A DNA stretch of 48,393 nt from Acinetobacter sp. CFCC 10889 (lineage in GTDB: Bacteria; Pseudomonadota; Gammaproteobacteria; Pseudomonadales; Moraxellaceae). Both the position numbers and the translations under genes were made by a program. The notes beneath the pieces were generated by a model, which searched no databases, was not told the origin of the DNA, and saw nothing but the letters and a program-made list of their open reading frames with translations. Within the stretch, counting starts at the first letter, position 1; each line of letters starts with the position of its first letter. Positions 27,604 through 36,792 of the stretch are shown here, piece after piece. The DNA is taken from NCBI RefSeq assembly GCF_003268395.1, contig NZ_LQXQ01000031.1:1-48393 (forward strand), read 5' to 3'.

Positions 27604-28818
27604 TTATTGATGGAGTTGAAGTGCAGCAATTTTTTTATCTTTAAAAAATTTAAGCAACGTAAAAGATGCGAGTAATACTGCAAAAATAAGCATGGTGTTT
27701 TTTACACCAATATATGTGGCAAGGATGCCAGCACATAATCCACCTAATGCATCAAATCCAAAGCGTAAAGAGGTATAGATCGACACAATCCGCCCACGAA
27801 AGTCACTGGGTGCATGGCGTTGAATGAGAATATTGGTCGATACATTGGTGGTGGAAATTCCAAATCCTAAACAAAACATGGCAAAATAATAAAAGAAAGC
27901 CATGTCGATTACTGCTAAGAGAGTTAACCCTAAAATACAAAATAACATATTGTAAAAAATACGATTTTTAATTTGATTTTCATTTTGTGTATTGGCAAGG
28001 AGCAGCGCAGATAGGAATGAGCCAATGCCCGCAGCACCCCATAAATAGCCTAAAGTGGTTTCATTGCCTTTTAAATAATCTTTGGCAAAAATAGGTAAAA
28101 TTGCCACGTAACTTGATGCTGTTAAATTTAAAACTGCGATGGACAGCATCATCCATTTATATTCAACATGATGAAAAACATAAAGATAGCCTTCTTTCAG
28201 TACATTTGAAATTGAACCTTTTGCTTTGATGACTTGAATATTTTTCATTAGCATTAAGGCAATGATCAGGCAAAAATAAGATAAGGCATTTAAAATAAAA
28301 CACAGCAGAGGATTGGCGATTACCAATAACAAACCCGCAATGGGAGGACCAATAAAACGACATGAATTAAAAATCATGGCATTTAAAGCTAGAGCATTGG
28401 CGATGTAATTTTTGTCTTCAACGAGATCACTAATGAATGATTGTCTTAAAGGCGTATCAATGGCACTTAATACGCCTAACAGCAAAGACAGAGCCAAAAT
28501 ACTGCTTTGATTAAGCCAATGGAAATAAGTACACAGTGCTAAACCAAGTGCTTGTATAAAAAATAAAACTTGTACAAAAATTAAAGCTTTTCTTTTATTG
28601 AGTTTATCAATCAGCGCACCGACAAAGGGGCTAATGACCAGTTGCGGCGCAAGTGCAAAAAATGTAATCAGACCTAAAAGTGCTGCGGAGTGGGTCAACT
28701 CATAAACCAACCATGCCAATGCAACCTGTTGAATCCATGTTCCTAAAGTCGATAAAGTATGCCCAATAAAGTAATTTCTAAAATTAGGATAATTTAGACT
28801 TTGGAAAATTTTTGGCAA
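27604..28818 (-). CDS. MFS exporter of the DHA3/EntS-like group
   Basis: The protein has about 404 residues and twelve membrane segments. It starts LPKIFQSLNYPNFRNYFIG, with the family's ALAWLVYELTHSA and RRGR-like FRGRIVSIY motifs. No ATG is available at the 5' end. TTG at 28818 has AAAGAG upstream and gives the usual family start; a TTG at 28839 is the alternative. This group exports small molecules such as siderophores or macrolides. It diverges from the GMC gene over a region with a perfect HpaR-type palindrome, so it may export an aromatic intermediate. The substrate is unknown. Confidence 0.78.
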   Translation of the reverse strand: MPKIFQSLNYPNFRNYFIGHTLSTLGTWIQQVALAWLVYELTHSAALLGLITFFALAPQLVISPFVGALIDKLNKRKALIFVQVLFFIQALGLALCTYFHWLNQSSILALSLLLGVLSAIDTPLRQSFISDLVEDKNYIANALALNAMIFNSCRFIGPPIAGLLLVIANPLLCFILNALSYFCLIIALMLMKNIQVIKAKGSISNVLKEGYLYVFHHVEYKWMMLSIAVLNLTASSYVAILPIFAKDYLKGNETTLGYLWGAAGIGSFLSALLLANTQNENQIKNRIFYNMLFCILGLTLLAVIDMAFFYYFAMFCLGFGISTTNVSTNILIQRHAPSDFRGRIVSIYTSLRFGFDALGGLCAGILATYIGVKNTMLIFAVLLASFTLLKFFKDKKIAALQLHQ

Positions 28819-28864
28819 TTTTAGTCTCTTTAAATGCAAATAAAGGTTGAAAATTGATTATTTA

Positions 28865-28878
28865 GTTAATATATTAAC
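28865..28878. promoter_or_regulatory. HpaR-type operator between the MFS exporter and GMC genes
   Basis: GTTAATATATTAAC is the perfect 14-bp palindrome. It lies 46 nt before the exporter start and 100 nt before the GMC start, so it could serve both directions. Confidence 0.65.
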
Positions 28879-28978
28879 ATTAATTTTAATAAATATGTGA
28901 ACTAATTGTGTGCTAAGCAAGGTGATTAATTTTTTATTTGCGTGAAGTGTAGAAGTACGAGTAGGAAAGGGAAAGTAA

Positions 28979-30580
28979 ATGGAATTACAAGAATTTGATT
29001 ATATCGTGTGTGGTGCAGGATCGGCAGGATGTGTAGTTGCAACCCGTTTAATTCAGCAAGGTAAAGGAACTGTTTTACTGCTCGAAGCAGGCGGCAGTGA
29101 TGATAATATTTTCATTAAAATGCCCGCGGGTGTTTCTACAGTGATTCCTACAAAAACGTGGGATTACACCACTGAGCCAGATCCAAACACTAAAAACCGT
29201 CGTATGACATGTGCGCAAGGGAAAGTGCTTGGTGGCAGTAGTTCTGTGAATGGTATGATTTATATTCGTGGTCAAAAGCAAGATTATGATACTTGGGCTG
29301 AAGAATACGGTTGTACAGGGTGGGGCTATGATGACTTATTGCCATATTTTAAAAAATCAGAATGCAATGAAAGCTTGTCTGGGCATTATCATGGTACGCA
29401 AGGTCCTTTGAATGTCAGTGAAAATCGTCACCGACATCCTTTAACACAAACTTTTATTCGTGCAGGTCAAGAGTTTGGTTTGAACTATGTAAATGATTTT
29501 AATGGTGCAGACCAGCAAGGGGTTGGATTTTTCCAAACCACCACTGTCAATGGAGAGCGTGCGAGTGCTTCTCGCACATATCTCAAAATGGTGGAACATG
29601 ATGCACAGCTTCAAGTGAAATTGAATGTTTTAGTGCATAAAGTTCAAATTGAACATGGTGTTGCAACAGCGATCGAATGTGAAATGAATGGTCAACGTCA
29701 GATATTTAAAGCACGTAAACAGATTATTTTAAGTGCAGGTGCGATTGGAACACCTAAAATTCTTATGTTGTCAGGCATTGGTCCTACACAACATTTACAA
29801 GAGATCGGTATTAAAACGCTACAAGATTTACCTGTAGGTAAAAATTATCATGACCATTTACATGTATCGATCAATGCAGAAACCAAAGCACCCAATTCAT
29901 TATATGGGCAGGATTTAGGACTGCAAAAAATTAAAAATGGTGCGCAGTGGATGTTGACTCGTACAGGTGTGGTGAGTTCCAATATTTTAGAAGGTGGTGC
30001 ATTTGTCGATACGCGTAACGAGGGTCGCCCTGATGTACAAGCACACTTTTTACCCGGTTTAGATACTTGGGATGATCCTGATGGATTAGGCAAAGGCAAA
30101 ACACATGGCATTACTTTGAAAAACTGCTTTTTACGTCCAAAATCACGGGGTGAAATTTTCTTAACCAGCCAAAACCCGAAAGAATCTGTACGCATTCAAG
30201 GGCATTTATTGAGTGATGAGGAAGATGTCAAAGGGATGGTTCGTGCAACAAAATTTGGTTTAGATTTGTTGAAAATGCCTTCTTTTCAAGCACAAGTTGG
30301 TGAGGTTTTTTCTCCGCCACAGTCGATTCATCATGATGAACACGCTTTAGAAAATTTTGTGCGAAGTACCTGTAAAACGACTTATCATCCTGTAGGAACC
30401 TGTCGTATGGGCAATAACAAGCAAGATTCGGTGGTTAATCTCAATTTACAAGTGCATGGTATTGAACAGTTGAGTGTCATTGATTGCTCGGTGTTTCCGA
30501 CTATTCCAAGTGGTAATACGAATGCTCCGACTATTGCAGTGGCAGAAAAAGCTGTTGAATTACTGATGCAACGGACTTAA
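28979..30580 (+). CDS. GMC-family FAD-dependent alcohol dehydrogenase
   Basis: The protein has 533 residues. An N-terminal Rossmann motif GAGSAGC binds FAD, followed by the GMC signatures [18 protein letters not shown] and [16 protein letters not shown]. The C-terminal catalytic region has [10 protein letters not shown] (active-site His) and GNTNAP. The YHPVGTC form is more like AlkJ-type aliphatic or aryl alcohol dehydrogenases than strict choline dehydrogenases, and no betaine genes are nearby. An ALDH follows 105 nt downstream. In this cluster a phenylethanol such as tyrosol is a reasonable substrate, oxidised to the aldehyde. That is inference from context. Confidence 0.85.
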   Translation: MELQEFDYIVCGAGSAGCVVATRLIQQGKGTVLLLEAGGSDDNIFIKMPAGVSTVIPTKTWDYTTEPDPNTKNRRMTCAQGKVLGGSSSVNGMIYIRGQKQDYDTWAEEYGCTGWGYDDLLPYFKKSECNESLSGHYHGTQGPLNVSENRHRHPLTQTFIRAGQEFGLNYVNDFNGADQQGVGFFQTTTVNGERASASRTYLKMVEHDAQLQVKLNVLVHKVQIEHGVATAIECEMNGQRQIFKARKQIILSAGAIGTPKILMLSGIGPTQHLQEIGIKTLQDLPVGKNYHDHLHVSINAETKAPNSLYGQDLGLQKIKNGAQWMLTRTGVVSSNILEGGAFVDTRNEGRPDVQAHFLPGLDTWDDPDGLGKGKTHGITLKNCFLRPKSRGEIFLTSQNPKESVRIQGHLLSDEEDVKGMVRATKFGLDLLKMPSFQAQVGEVFSPPQSIHHDEHALENFVRSTCKTTYHPVGTCRMGNNKQDSVVNLNLQVHGIEQLSVIDCSVFPTIPSGNTNAPTIAVAEKAVELLMQRT

Positions 30581-30606
30581 TGTTTTTGTCGGTTTTAGTA
30601 GAAATA

Positions 30607-30650
30607 TCATCCTTTGGGATGAGTTCTAAGCTGAAATTCATCGTTAAAAT
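30607..30650 (+). promoter_or_regulatory. Putative LuxR-type activator box and -10 for the ALDH gene
   Basis: TCATCCTTTGGGATGA (30607-30622) has 6-bp perfect arms. It is followed after 22 nt by TAAAAT (30645-30650). The gene start lies 79 nt after the box start. Fifteen of 16 bases match the box before the amine oxidase gene. Confidence 0.6.
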
Positions 30651-30685
30651 AGTTTTCATTCGACTGAACATATAAGGAAATATAA

Positions 30686-32092
30686 ATGAATACAGCTTTG
30701 ATTATTCATGGTCAACAAATACAAGGTGAGGCAGCAAATTTTGCAGTCATTAATCCCGCTCATGAAACTATACTGGCAGATGTGGCAAGTGCAAGTCTAA
30801 AACAAGTAGATGAAGCCATTGAATCGGCTGCTCAAGCATTTAAAACATGGAAAAATACCGATGATCAGGCGATTCATGCACTTTTTCTAAAAATTGCAGC
30901 TGATATTCGTGCAGAAAAAGATGAAATTGCCCAACTTATTACTTTAGAGCAAGGTAAAACCTTGGCAATGGCACAGTTTGAAGTCGAAGCAGGTGCAGGT
31001 TGGATTGAGTATTTAACCAGTTTAGATATTCCTGTAGACACGATTACAGAGCCAAGTGGTAAAACCATTAAAGTATATAATCGTCCACTTGGTGTGGTGG
31101 CATCAATTACACCGTGGAACTGGCCATTTATGATTGCCGTTTGGCATATTTTCCCTGCACTCAAAACCAAAAACTGTGTGGTGAATAAGCCTTCCGAATA
31201 TACGCCGCTCAGTACGATTAAATTGGTTGAAATTATTAATCGTCATTTACCACAAGGCGTATGTAATATTGTTTTGGGTAAAGGTGAAGTTGGGCAGGCA
31301 TTAAGTGAACATCCTGCTGTAGATAAAGTGACATTCACAGGTTCTACTCGTACAGGACAAAGCATTTTGAGTCATTCTGTACGTTCATTAAAAAGTGTAG
31401 TACTGGAACTTGGTGGCAATGATGCGGGTATTGTGCTTGAAGATGCTAATCTAGATACAGTTGCCGAAAAGATTTTCGGTTCAGCTTTTTTAAATGCAGG
31501 TCAAACCTGTGCTGCACTGAAACGTTTATATGTACATGAAAATGTTTATGATGCTTTGGTTGAAAAGTTAGTAAATATCGCAAATCGTCAAGTTGTTGGC
31601 GATGGTACAGATCTGACCGTGAGCTTTGGTCCTGTGCAAAATAAAATGCAATATGACAAAGTTAAAGGTTTAATTCAGGATGCTATAGCGCAAGGTGGAA
31701 CAGTCATGACCACAGCGCAAACTTTACCTGAAGCAGGTTATTTTATTGCGCCAACCATTGTGACCAATGTTCGTGAAGGTATTGCCTTGGTGGATGAAGA
31801 ACAATTTGGTCCAGTATTGCCTGTATTAAAATTTAGTACGATAGATGAGGTATTACAACGCAGTAATGCCACAGAATTTGGTTTAGGTGGTTCAGTGTGG
31901 AGTGAAAATTTAGAACTCGCTGAGCAGATTGCCAGTCAAATGGAAACGGGTACTGTGTGGGTGAATAGTCATTCTGATTTGTCGCCAGCAGCCGTTTTTG
32001 GTGGTTGGAAGTTATCAGGTTTAGGTTATTCATTTGGTTTGGCGGGTTTATTGTTATTTACCCATAAACAAGCCGTTCATATTACGCCATAA
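30686..32092 (+). CDS. NAD(P)-dependent aldehyde dehydrogenase, probably (hydroxy)phenylacetaldehyde
   Basis: This 468-residue ALDH has the catalytic Cys C275 in NAGQTCAALKR and the Glu in VVLELGGNDAG. TPWNWPFMIAVWHIFPAL is the cofactor-side motif. The sequence is distinct from hpaE and gabD in this window. It stands between an alcohol dehydrogenase and an amine oxidase gene, both of which make aldehydes. The simplest role is oxidation of 4-hydroxyphenylacetaldehyde (from tyramine or tyrosol) to 4-HPA, the job of FeaB in E. coli. ATG at 30686 follows AAGGA. The substrate is inferred. Confidence 0.85.
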   Translation: MNTALIIHGQQIQGEAANFAVINPAHETILADVASASLKQVDEAIESAAQAFKTWKNTDDQAIHALFLKIAADIRAEKDEIAQLITLEQGKTLAMAQFEVEAGAGWIEYLTSLDIPVDTITEPSGKTIKVYNRPLGVVASITPWNWPFMIAVWHIFPALKTKNCVVNKPSEYTPLSTIKLVEIINRHLPQGVCNIVLGKGEVGQALSEHPAVDKVTFTGSTRTGQSILSHSVRSLKSVVLELGGNDAGIVLEDANLDTVAEKIFGSAFLNAGQTCAALKRLYVHENVYDALVEKLVNIANRQVVGDGTDLTVSFGPVQNKMQYDKVKGLIQDAIAQGGTVMTTAQTLPEAGYFIAPTIVTNVREGIALVDEEQFGPVLPVLKFSTIDEVLQRSNATEFGLGGSVWSENLELAEQIASQMETGTVWVNSHSDLSPAAVFGGWKLSGLGYSFGLAGLLLFTHKQAVHITP

Positions 32093-32101
32093 ATTTCTAT
32101 C

Positions 32102-32130
32102 AGTCCTTTGCAGGAAGCGAAGGACTTTTT
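32102..32130 (+). terminator. Intrinsic terminator after the ALDH
   Basis: AGTCCTTTGC (32102-32111) pairs with GCGAAGGACT (32117-32126), one G-T pair, loop AGGAA, then a T run. Confidence 0.85.
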
Positions 32131-32177
32131 GGCGTATATCTTGCTAATCATATTTCCGAACAGGATCGGTGGAAATT

Positions 32178-32843
32178 ATGCTTAATCATCAGTTTATAAC
32201 AGATTTTACTCAAAATTTTATGCAGCAAGTGAGTCGAGTTTTTGATTTCGATGGCTACTTGCTGTATTCAATTGATAATATAAACCATGCTTATAATTAT
32301 CAAAATTTTAATATCCCTGCACAATCATTAACTGAATATTTAAACCATGAAGTCGAAAATGATCCTGTATCATTTATGAAGCATTATCATCACAAAGAAC
32401 ATAATGTTGAGTTACTCAGTGAATATACTTGTGATGATCATTATGCTGATTTTATGCAACGTTGGAAATTAAAAGATACAGCAGAAATTTTTTTTAGAAA
32501 ACGTAATGGTGAGCCTATTTTAGGTTTAAGTCTTATTCGAGAACAAGACAGCCAAATATTCACAGCACAAGAAAAAAATATGTTGGATGCATTTTGTGAA
32601 CTGTCTAAAAAATATTTTTTTAATCAAACAGATAAATTGGAAATTACAAATATTTATGAGTTGTATCATTTCACTAAAAAGGAAATTGTGGTGCTCAATT
32701 TAATATTAAAAGGTTTAAATAATCAGACCATTGCAGTACATTTAAATAGTAGTCTTGCGACAATTAAAACCCATGTTCAACATATTTATCAAAAAACAGG
32801 AATAAATAATCGTCAGGAGATTATGCTGAAGTTTTTAAAATAA
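32178..32843 (+). CDS. LuxR-type transcriptional regulator adjacent to the amine oxidase
   Basis: The protein has 221 residues. The N-terminal ~160 form a ligand-sensing domain of the length seen in autoinducer-binding LuxR proteins. The C-terminal helix-turn-helix (about 163-221) reads FTKKEIVVLNLILKGLNN, then IAVHLNSSLATIKTHVQHIYQK. No luxI-like gene is in the window, so an aromatic amine or aldehyde is a likelier ligand. ATG at 32178 was taken; a GTG at 32169 is an alternative. It directly precedes tynA, with a 16-bp dyad between them, and is a candidate activator of tynA and the ALDH. Confidence 0.82.
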   Translation: MLNHQFITDFTQNFMQQVSRVFDFDGYLLYSIDNINHAYNYQNFNIPAQSLTEYLNHEVENDPVSFMKHYHHKEHNVELLSEYTCDDHYADFMQRWKLKDTAEIFFRKRNGEPILGLSLIREQDSQIFTAQEKNMLDAFCELSKKYFFNQTDKLEITNIYELYHFTKKEIVVLNLILKGLNNQTIAVHLNSSLATIKTHVQHIYQKTGINNRQEIMLKFLK

Positions 32844-32847
32844 AAAA

Positions 32848-32891
32848 TCATCCTTTGGGAGGATTTTTTATAGATTGAATTGCATTATTTT
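32848..32891 (+). promoter_or_regulatory. Putative LuxR-type activator box and weak -10 for tynA
   Basis: TCATCCTTTGGGAGGA (32848-32863) is followed after 22 nt by TATTTT (32886-32891). The flanking A and T runs also make it look like a terminator for the regulator gene (arms AAAATCATCC and GGAGGATTTT, one mismatch), so it may serve both roles. Confidence 0.5.
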
Positions 32892-32927
32892 AAATCTATC
32901 GTCGTGTTTATTATGGATTTTGACACA

Positions 32928-35231
32928 ATGCAATTGAATCAAATTACACAATCATTAAAAAAGTTCGCAAGTTTGAATGTTGCGATTGCTGCATTGGCTT
33001 TAGGGGTTCAGCACAATGCATGGGCGCATGGTCAAGCAGCGGAAATGGTGCCTTTATATCAAAACATGAGTGATTTTGGTGCTGATGTTAAAAAAGATGA
33101 TTTTACCAATACCTATACGATTTCTAAGGGATCTTTAATCGTACGGGCAAAAGCAAATTCAGATACGGTTTTGGTGAATGGTAAACCACTCAAAGTCAGT
33201 GTGCCATTGGTTGAAAAAAATGGTCAGCCTGTTGTTAGCAAAGAATTTGCTTCAGAAGTTTTCCAATCAGGTTTGGATCAAACATTTAAAATTGAGTCCG
33301 TTGCACATCCACTGAATGGTTTAACATCGCAAGAAATTTCTCAGACTTTTAAAGTGATTAGCCAGTCAGAATATGCTTATCCAAATATGCGTTTTTCAGA
33401 AATTAAGCTCAAAGAGCCTGAAAAAGAAAAAGTGTGGAATGCTTTTATTCGCGGACAAGAGCTAAAAGAGGATCGAATTGCTGAGTTTACTTTGCTCAAA
33501 GGTAAGCAAGTGATAGAGGGTTTAGTCGATCTAAAAACACAAAAAGTCACGCAATGGAAAGTTTTAGAAAATACACATGGTATGGTGTTATATGATGATA
33601 TGGTCGCCGTCCAAGAAATCGTCACGAAAGATAAAAACTATAAAAAAGCACTTGAAAAACGTGGTGTTAAAGATATTTCTAAAGTTGTAACAACCCCGTT
33701 AACTGTCGGTTATTTCGGTGGTAAAGATGGTTTAGATCGTGAACTGAATGTATTAAAAGTTGTATCTTATTTGGATACAGGTGATGGTAATTATTGGGCG
33801 CACCCGATTGAAAACCTTGTGGCAGTGGTGGATTTAGACAATAAGAAAATTATCAAATTGGAAGAAGGTGCAATTATTCCTGTGCCGATGACTGCAAACT
33901 CCATTGCAAATAAAAATGATAAAAACCAATTTAAACCTTTAAATATCGTTGAACCTGAAGGTAAAAATTTCTCCATTACTGGACAAACCATTCATTGGGG
34001 ACCTTGGTGTTTCCATGTTGGTTTAGATTCACGTGTGGGTCTAAAAGTTTCAACCGTAACGTATAAAGACAAAGGTGAAAAACGTAAAGTCATGTACGAA
34101 GGGAACTTGGGTGGCATGGTTGTACCTTATGGTGATCCTGATATGGGTTGGTACTTCAAGTCTTATCTTGATTCTGGTGAATATGGCATGGGAACACTTA
34201 CTTCCTCAATTGAAAAGGGGATTGATGCACCAGATAATGCTGTACTGCTTGATGCTGTGATTGCAGATTACACGGGTCAGCCACGTGTGATTCCAAATGC
34301 GATTGCAGTATTTGAACGCTATGCAGGACCTGAGTTTAAACATCAAGAAATGAATCAGCCTAATATCAGTTCAGAACGCCGTGAATTGGTCGTGCGTTGG
34401 ATTAGTACAGTCGGTAACTATGACTATATCTTTGATTGGGTATTTAACAATAACGGCATTATCGGGATTAATGCAGGTGCGACAGGTATTGAAGCGGTAA
34501 AAGGCGTGAAAGCTCGTACCATGCATGATGCGACAGCCAAAGAAGATACACGTTTTGGTACACTGATTGATCATAATATTGTCGGTACAACCCATCAACA
34601 TATTTATAATTTCCGTTTGGATATGGATGTGGATGGTGGTAATAACAGCTTTGTTGAAATGGACCCTGTGGTGGTTAAAAATACTCGAGGTGGCCCACGC
34701 AGTAGCGCAATGGAAGTCAACGAACGTATTGTCAATACTGAACAAGAAGCTGCTCAAAAATTTGATCCATCGACAATTCGTCTGATTTCAAATACCAACA
34801 AAGAAAACCGCATGGGTAACCCTGTGTCTTATCAAATGATTCCATTTGCAGGCGGCACACATCCTATTGCTAAAGGTGCAAACTTCTCGCCAGATGAGTG
34901 GTTATTTAAACGTTTAAGCTTTATGGATAAGCAAATTTGGGTCACGAAGCGTGATGCCAATGAATTATTCCCTGAAGGTAAATATTCAAATCGTTCGGTC
35001 AAAGATACAGGGCTTGGTGAGTTTGTTGCCAATAATGACAATATCAAAGACAAGGATTTGGTGGTGTGGATGACTACAGGTACAACCCATGTTGCCCGTG
35101 CAGAAGAATGGCCAATTATGCCAACGGAATGGGTATATACCATGTTGAAACCGTGGAACTTCTTTGATAGTACGCCAACCTTGAAAAATGACAACGACCA
35201 ACAAAAGCAAAAAGATCAGCATCAACACTGA
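32928..35231 (+). CDS. tynA: Copper/topaquinone primary amine oxidase (tyramine oxidase type)
   Basis: This periplasmic enzyme oxidises primary amines such as tyramine or phenylethylamine to the aldehyde, NH3 and H2O2. From the ATG at 32928 it has 767 residues with a signal peptide (basic n-region, ALALG core, cleavage after AWA). The topaquinone precursor is Y498 in GNYDY. Copper ligands are H556, H558 and H721, and the catalytic base is D415 in YLDSGEYGMG. The intervals from the topaquinone residue (83 back; 58, 60 and 223 forward) equal those of E. coli TynA. An ATG at 32913 is an alternative start with no ribosome site. The LuxR-type gene upstream probably controls it. A terminator follows. 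Confidence 0.93.
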   Translation: MQLNQITQSLKKFASLNVAIAALALGVQHNAWAHGQAAEMVPLYQNMSDFGADVKKDDFTNTYTISKGSLIVRAKANSDTVLVNGKPLKVSVPLVEKNGQPVVSKEFASEVFQSGLDQTFKIESVAHPLNGLTSQEISQTFKVISQSEYAYPNMRFSEIKLKEPEKEKVWNAFIRGQELKEDRIAEFTLLKGKQVIEGLVDLKTQKVTQWKVLENTHGMVLYDDMVAVQEIVTKDKNYKKALEKRGVKDISKVVTTPLTVGYFGGKDGLDRELNVLKVVSYLDTGDGNYWAHPIENLVAVVDLDNKKIIKLEEGAIIPVPMTANSIANKNDKNQFKPLNIVEPEGKNFSITGQTIHWGPWCFHVGLDSRVGLKVSTVTYKDKGEKRKVMYEGNLGGMVVPYGDPDMGWYFKSYLDSGEYGMGTLTSSIEKGIDAPDNAVLLDAVIADYTGQPRVIPNAIAVFERYAGPEFKHQEMNQPNISSERRELVVRWISTVGNYDYIFDWVFNNNGIIGINAGATGIEAVKGVKARTMHDATAKEDTRFGTLIDHNIVGTTHQHIYNFRLDMDVDGGNNSFVEMDPVVVKNTRGGPRSSAMEVNERIVNTEQEAAQKFDPSTIRLISNTNKENRMGNPVSYQMIPFAGGTHPIAKGANFSPDEWLFKRLSFMDKQIWVTKRDANELFPEGKYSNRSVKDTGLGEFVANNDNIKDKDLVVWMTTGTTHVARAEEWPIMPTEWVYTMLKPWNFFDSTPTLKNDNDQQKQKDQHQH

Positions 35232-35242
35232 TATTTATTCTG

Positions 35243-35272
35243 AAAGGATCAGTTTTGTACTGATCCTTTTTT
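35243..35272 (+). terminator. Intrinsic terminator after tynA
   Basis: An 11-bp perfect stem (35243-35253 with 35259-35269), loop TTTGT, ends in a run of six T. It is close to the porin gene, so that gene probably depends on read-through or on a promoter close to its start. Confidence 0.88.
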
Positions 35273-35284
35273 ATATCGAGAACA

Positions 35285-36580
35285 ATGAGAAAAGACATGA
35301 AGAAAAGAATATATGCACTCAGCATTTTTACATTGTTGGGGAATAGTGTTGTACAGGCTGAAAATGTGCAGATCAATGAAAATTTCAGCATCAAACCTAG
35401 TATAGACATTATGTATGGTGCGATGTACAGCAAAAAAAGTTATAACAATCCCGAAGCACAAGATGATATTTCATGGCAAGAAGCCTATGCTTCTTATGGT
35501 GTTGAAGGGCAATATAGCTTAGGTACAAATGAGCTGTATGGCACAGTGAAAGGGTTGAGTTCTGCGACCTTTGGTGATGGTGATGCAGCAGGATTTACCA
35601 ATGGTAGTGAGCGCAAAACAACCTTAGGTGAATGGTCACTCGGTTGGCGAAACGGCGCAGCCGATCAAGCCCAGATTGATCTAAGTATAGGTCGGCAAAA
35701 TGTACAAATTGCAGATGGTTTTTTAGTTGCTGGTGATGCCTTAAATATGGGTAAAGGCATTGCGGATGGTGAGCTCAATCGTGGGGGTGGTTATTATATT
35801 GCTGCCCGTAAAAGCTTTGATTTTACAAGCGTTTTACACTATCAATTGACTGATGATTTAAAAAGCCATTGGTACTATTTAAAATCTGACAATAAAGCAC
35901 AATATCAACCCACCTTATGGGCGACAGATTGGCAATATCAATTTAAAAATTATGATTTTGGATTGACCTATTTACAAATTACAGATCTTGAAGATCCATT
36001 GCATGAATCTGTACGTGATGATTTAAGTGATATTGCATTTAGAGCGAAAGCACAAGTCAATGATCAGCTTGCTTTCAGCAGCGAATATGTCTATCAAGAT
36101 CAAAAAGATGAGAATGAAAATGCATGGTATATGGCATTGAATTACCACTTTGATCAAGTGCCATTTCAGCCAACGCTAGGCTATCGTTTTTCATCATTTT
36201 CTGAAAATTATGATGCATTATTTTATGGTAATACCGATGCTGGTTTTGGTACATGGTTTCAAGGTGAAGTTGCAGGAAATTATGCAGGACCTTTTAGTAG
36301 TAATGCTCGTATTCACCAAGTTTCACTGCAAGCTTCTGTAAAGGAAAATCTGCATTTAGGTCTGTTGGCATATCAATTTGATACGATTAAAAAAGATGCT
36401 GAAAATTTGGATGGTCATGAGTTCGATATGTTTGCTGTTTGGTCACCAACTCAAAATATTAACGTTATTCCTTTGGTTGGTTTTTTTAAGCCGAAAAAAG
36501 ATATTTTAAACGGAGGTTCACAAGTGAATGGTACTGAAAACAATACTTATGCACAATTATTGCTACAGTATGTTTATTAG
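35285..36580 (+). CDS. Outer-membrane beta-barrel protein, AlgE/alginate-export-like
   Basis: The protein has 431 residues. A signal peptide (MKKRIYALSIFTLLG..., cleavage after VQA) precedes a beta-barrel of alternating strands. SIGRQNVQIADGFLVAGDALN resembles the alginate-export/carbohydrate-porin family, and the chain ends with an aromatic residue (LLLQYVY). The start could also be ATG at 35297, which gives a more usual signal peptide (MKKR). It follows tynA by 53 nt and is probably part of the same functional unit, letting amines or their acids into the periplasm. The substrate is unknown. Confidence 0.75.
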   Translation: MRKDMKKRIYALSIFTLLGNSVVQAENVQINENFSIKPSIDIMYGAMYSKKSYNNPEAQDDISWQEAYASYGVEGQYSLGTNELYGTVKGLSSATFGDGDAAGFTNGSERKTTLGEWSLGWRNGAADQAQIDLSIGRQNVQIADGFLVAGDALNMGKGIADGELNRGGGYYIAARKSFDFTSVLHYQLTDDLKSHWYYLKSDNKAQYQPTLWATDWQYQFKNYDFGLTYLQITDLEDPLHESVRDDLSDIAFRAKAQVNDQLAFSSEYVYQDQKDENENAWYMALNYHFDQVPFQPTLGYRFSSFSENYDALFYGNTDAGFGTWFQGEVAGNYAGPFSSNARIHQVSLQASVKENLHLGLLAYQFDTIKKDAENLDGHEFDMFAVWSPTQNINVIPLVGFFKPKKDILNGGSQVNGTENNTYAQLLLQYVY

Positions 36581-36622
36581 TAGAGCGTTAAATACAAAAT
36601 AAAAATCCTATTTTAAAGTTAG

Positions 36623-36655
36623 AAAAAGCATTGTATTTAAGCAGTGCTTTTTTGA
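36623..36655 (+). terminator. Intrinsic terminator after the barrel gene
   Basis: AAAAAGCATTG (36623-36633) pairs with CAGTGCTTTTT (36642-36652), one G-T pair, followed by T residues. Confidence 0.8.
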
Positions 36656-36661
36656 TTGAGC

Positions 36662-36686
36662 AAAAACCTCGGGGCTTAGCCCGAGG
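36662..36686 (-). terminator. Terminator of the VOC-maiA-fahA unit
   Basis: On the minus strand CCTCGGG pairs with CCCGAGG (36667-36673 with 36680-36686) and is followed by TTTTTG. It lies about 107 nt past the VOC stop. Confidence 0.75.
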
Positions 36687-36792
36687 AAGAAAGTCATACT
36701 TTATTCGATATATGAATGATGAGTGGTCATATTCATCAATGTAAACTTAGTACTTATAAGCACTTTATTCATGCGTTAGATCATTCCTAAAA

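Noticed and set aside
28979..30580. Reading the GMC gene as choline dehydrogenase (betA)
   Set aside because: No betaine-aldehyde dehydrogenase of the betB type, betI or choline transporter is nearby, and the YHPVGTC motif is general to GMC alcohol dehydrogenases.
32100..32115. A possible fourth LuxR-type box (TCAGTCCTTTGCAGGA) before the second regulator gene
   Set aside because: Its dyad does not give the 22-nt spacing to a -10-like hexamer, and the same bases form one arm of a good terminator for the ALDH gene.
32178..32843. Quorum-sensing LuxR
   Set aside because: No luxI-type gene is nearby, and I do not see the conserved set of acyl-homoserine-lactone-binding residues in the N-terminal domain.
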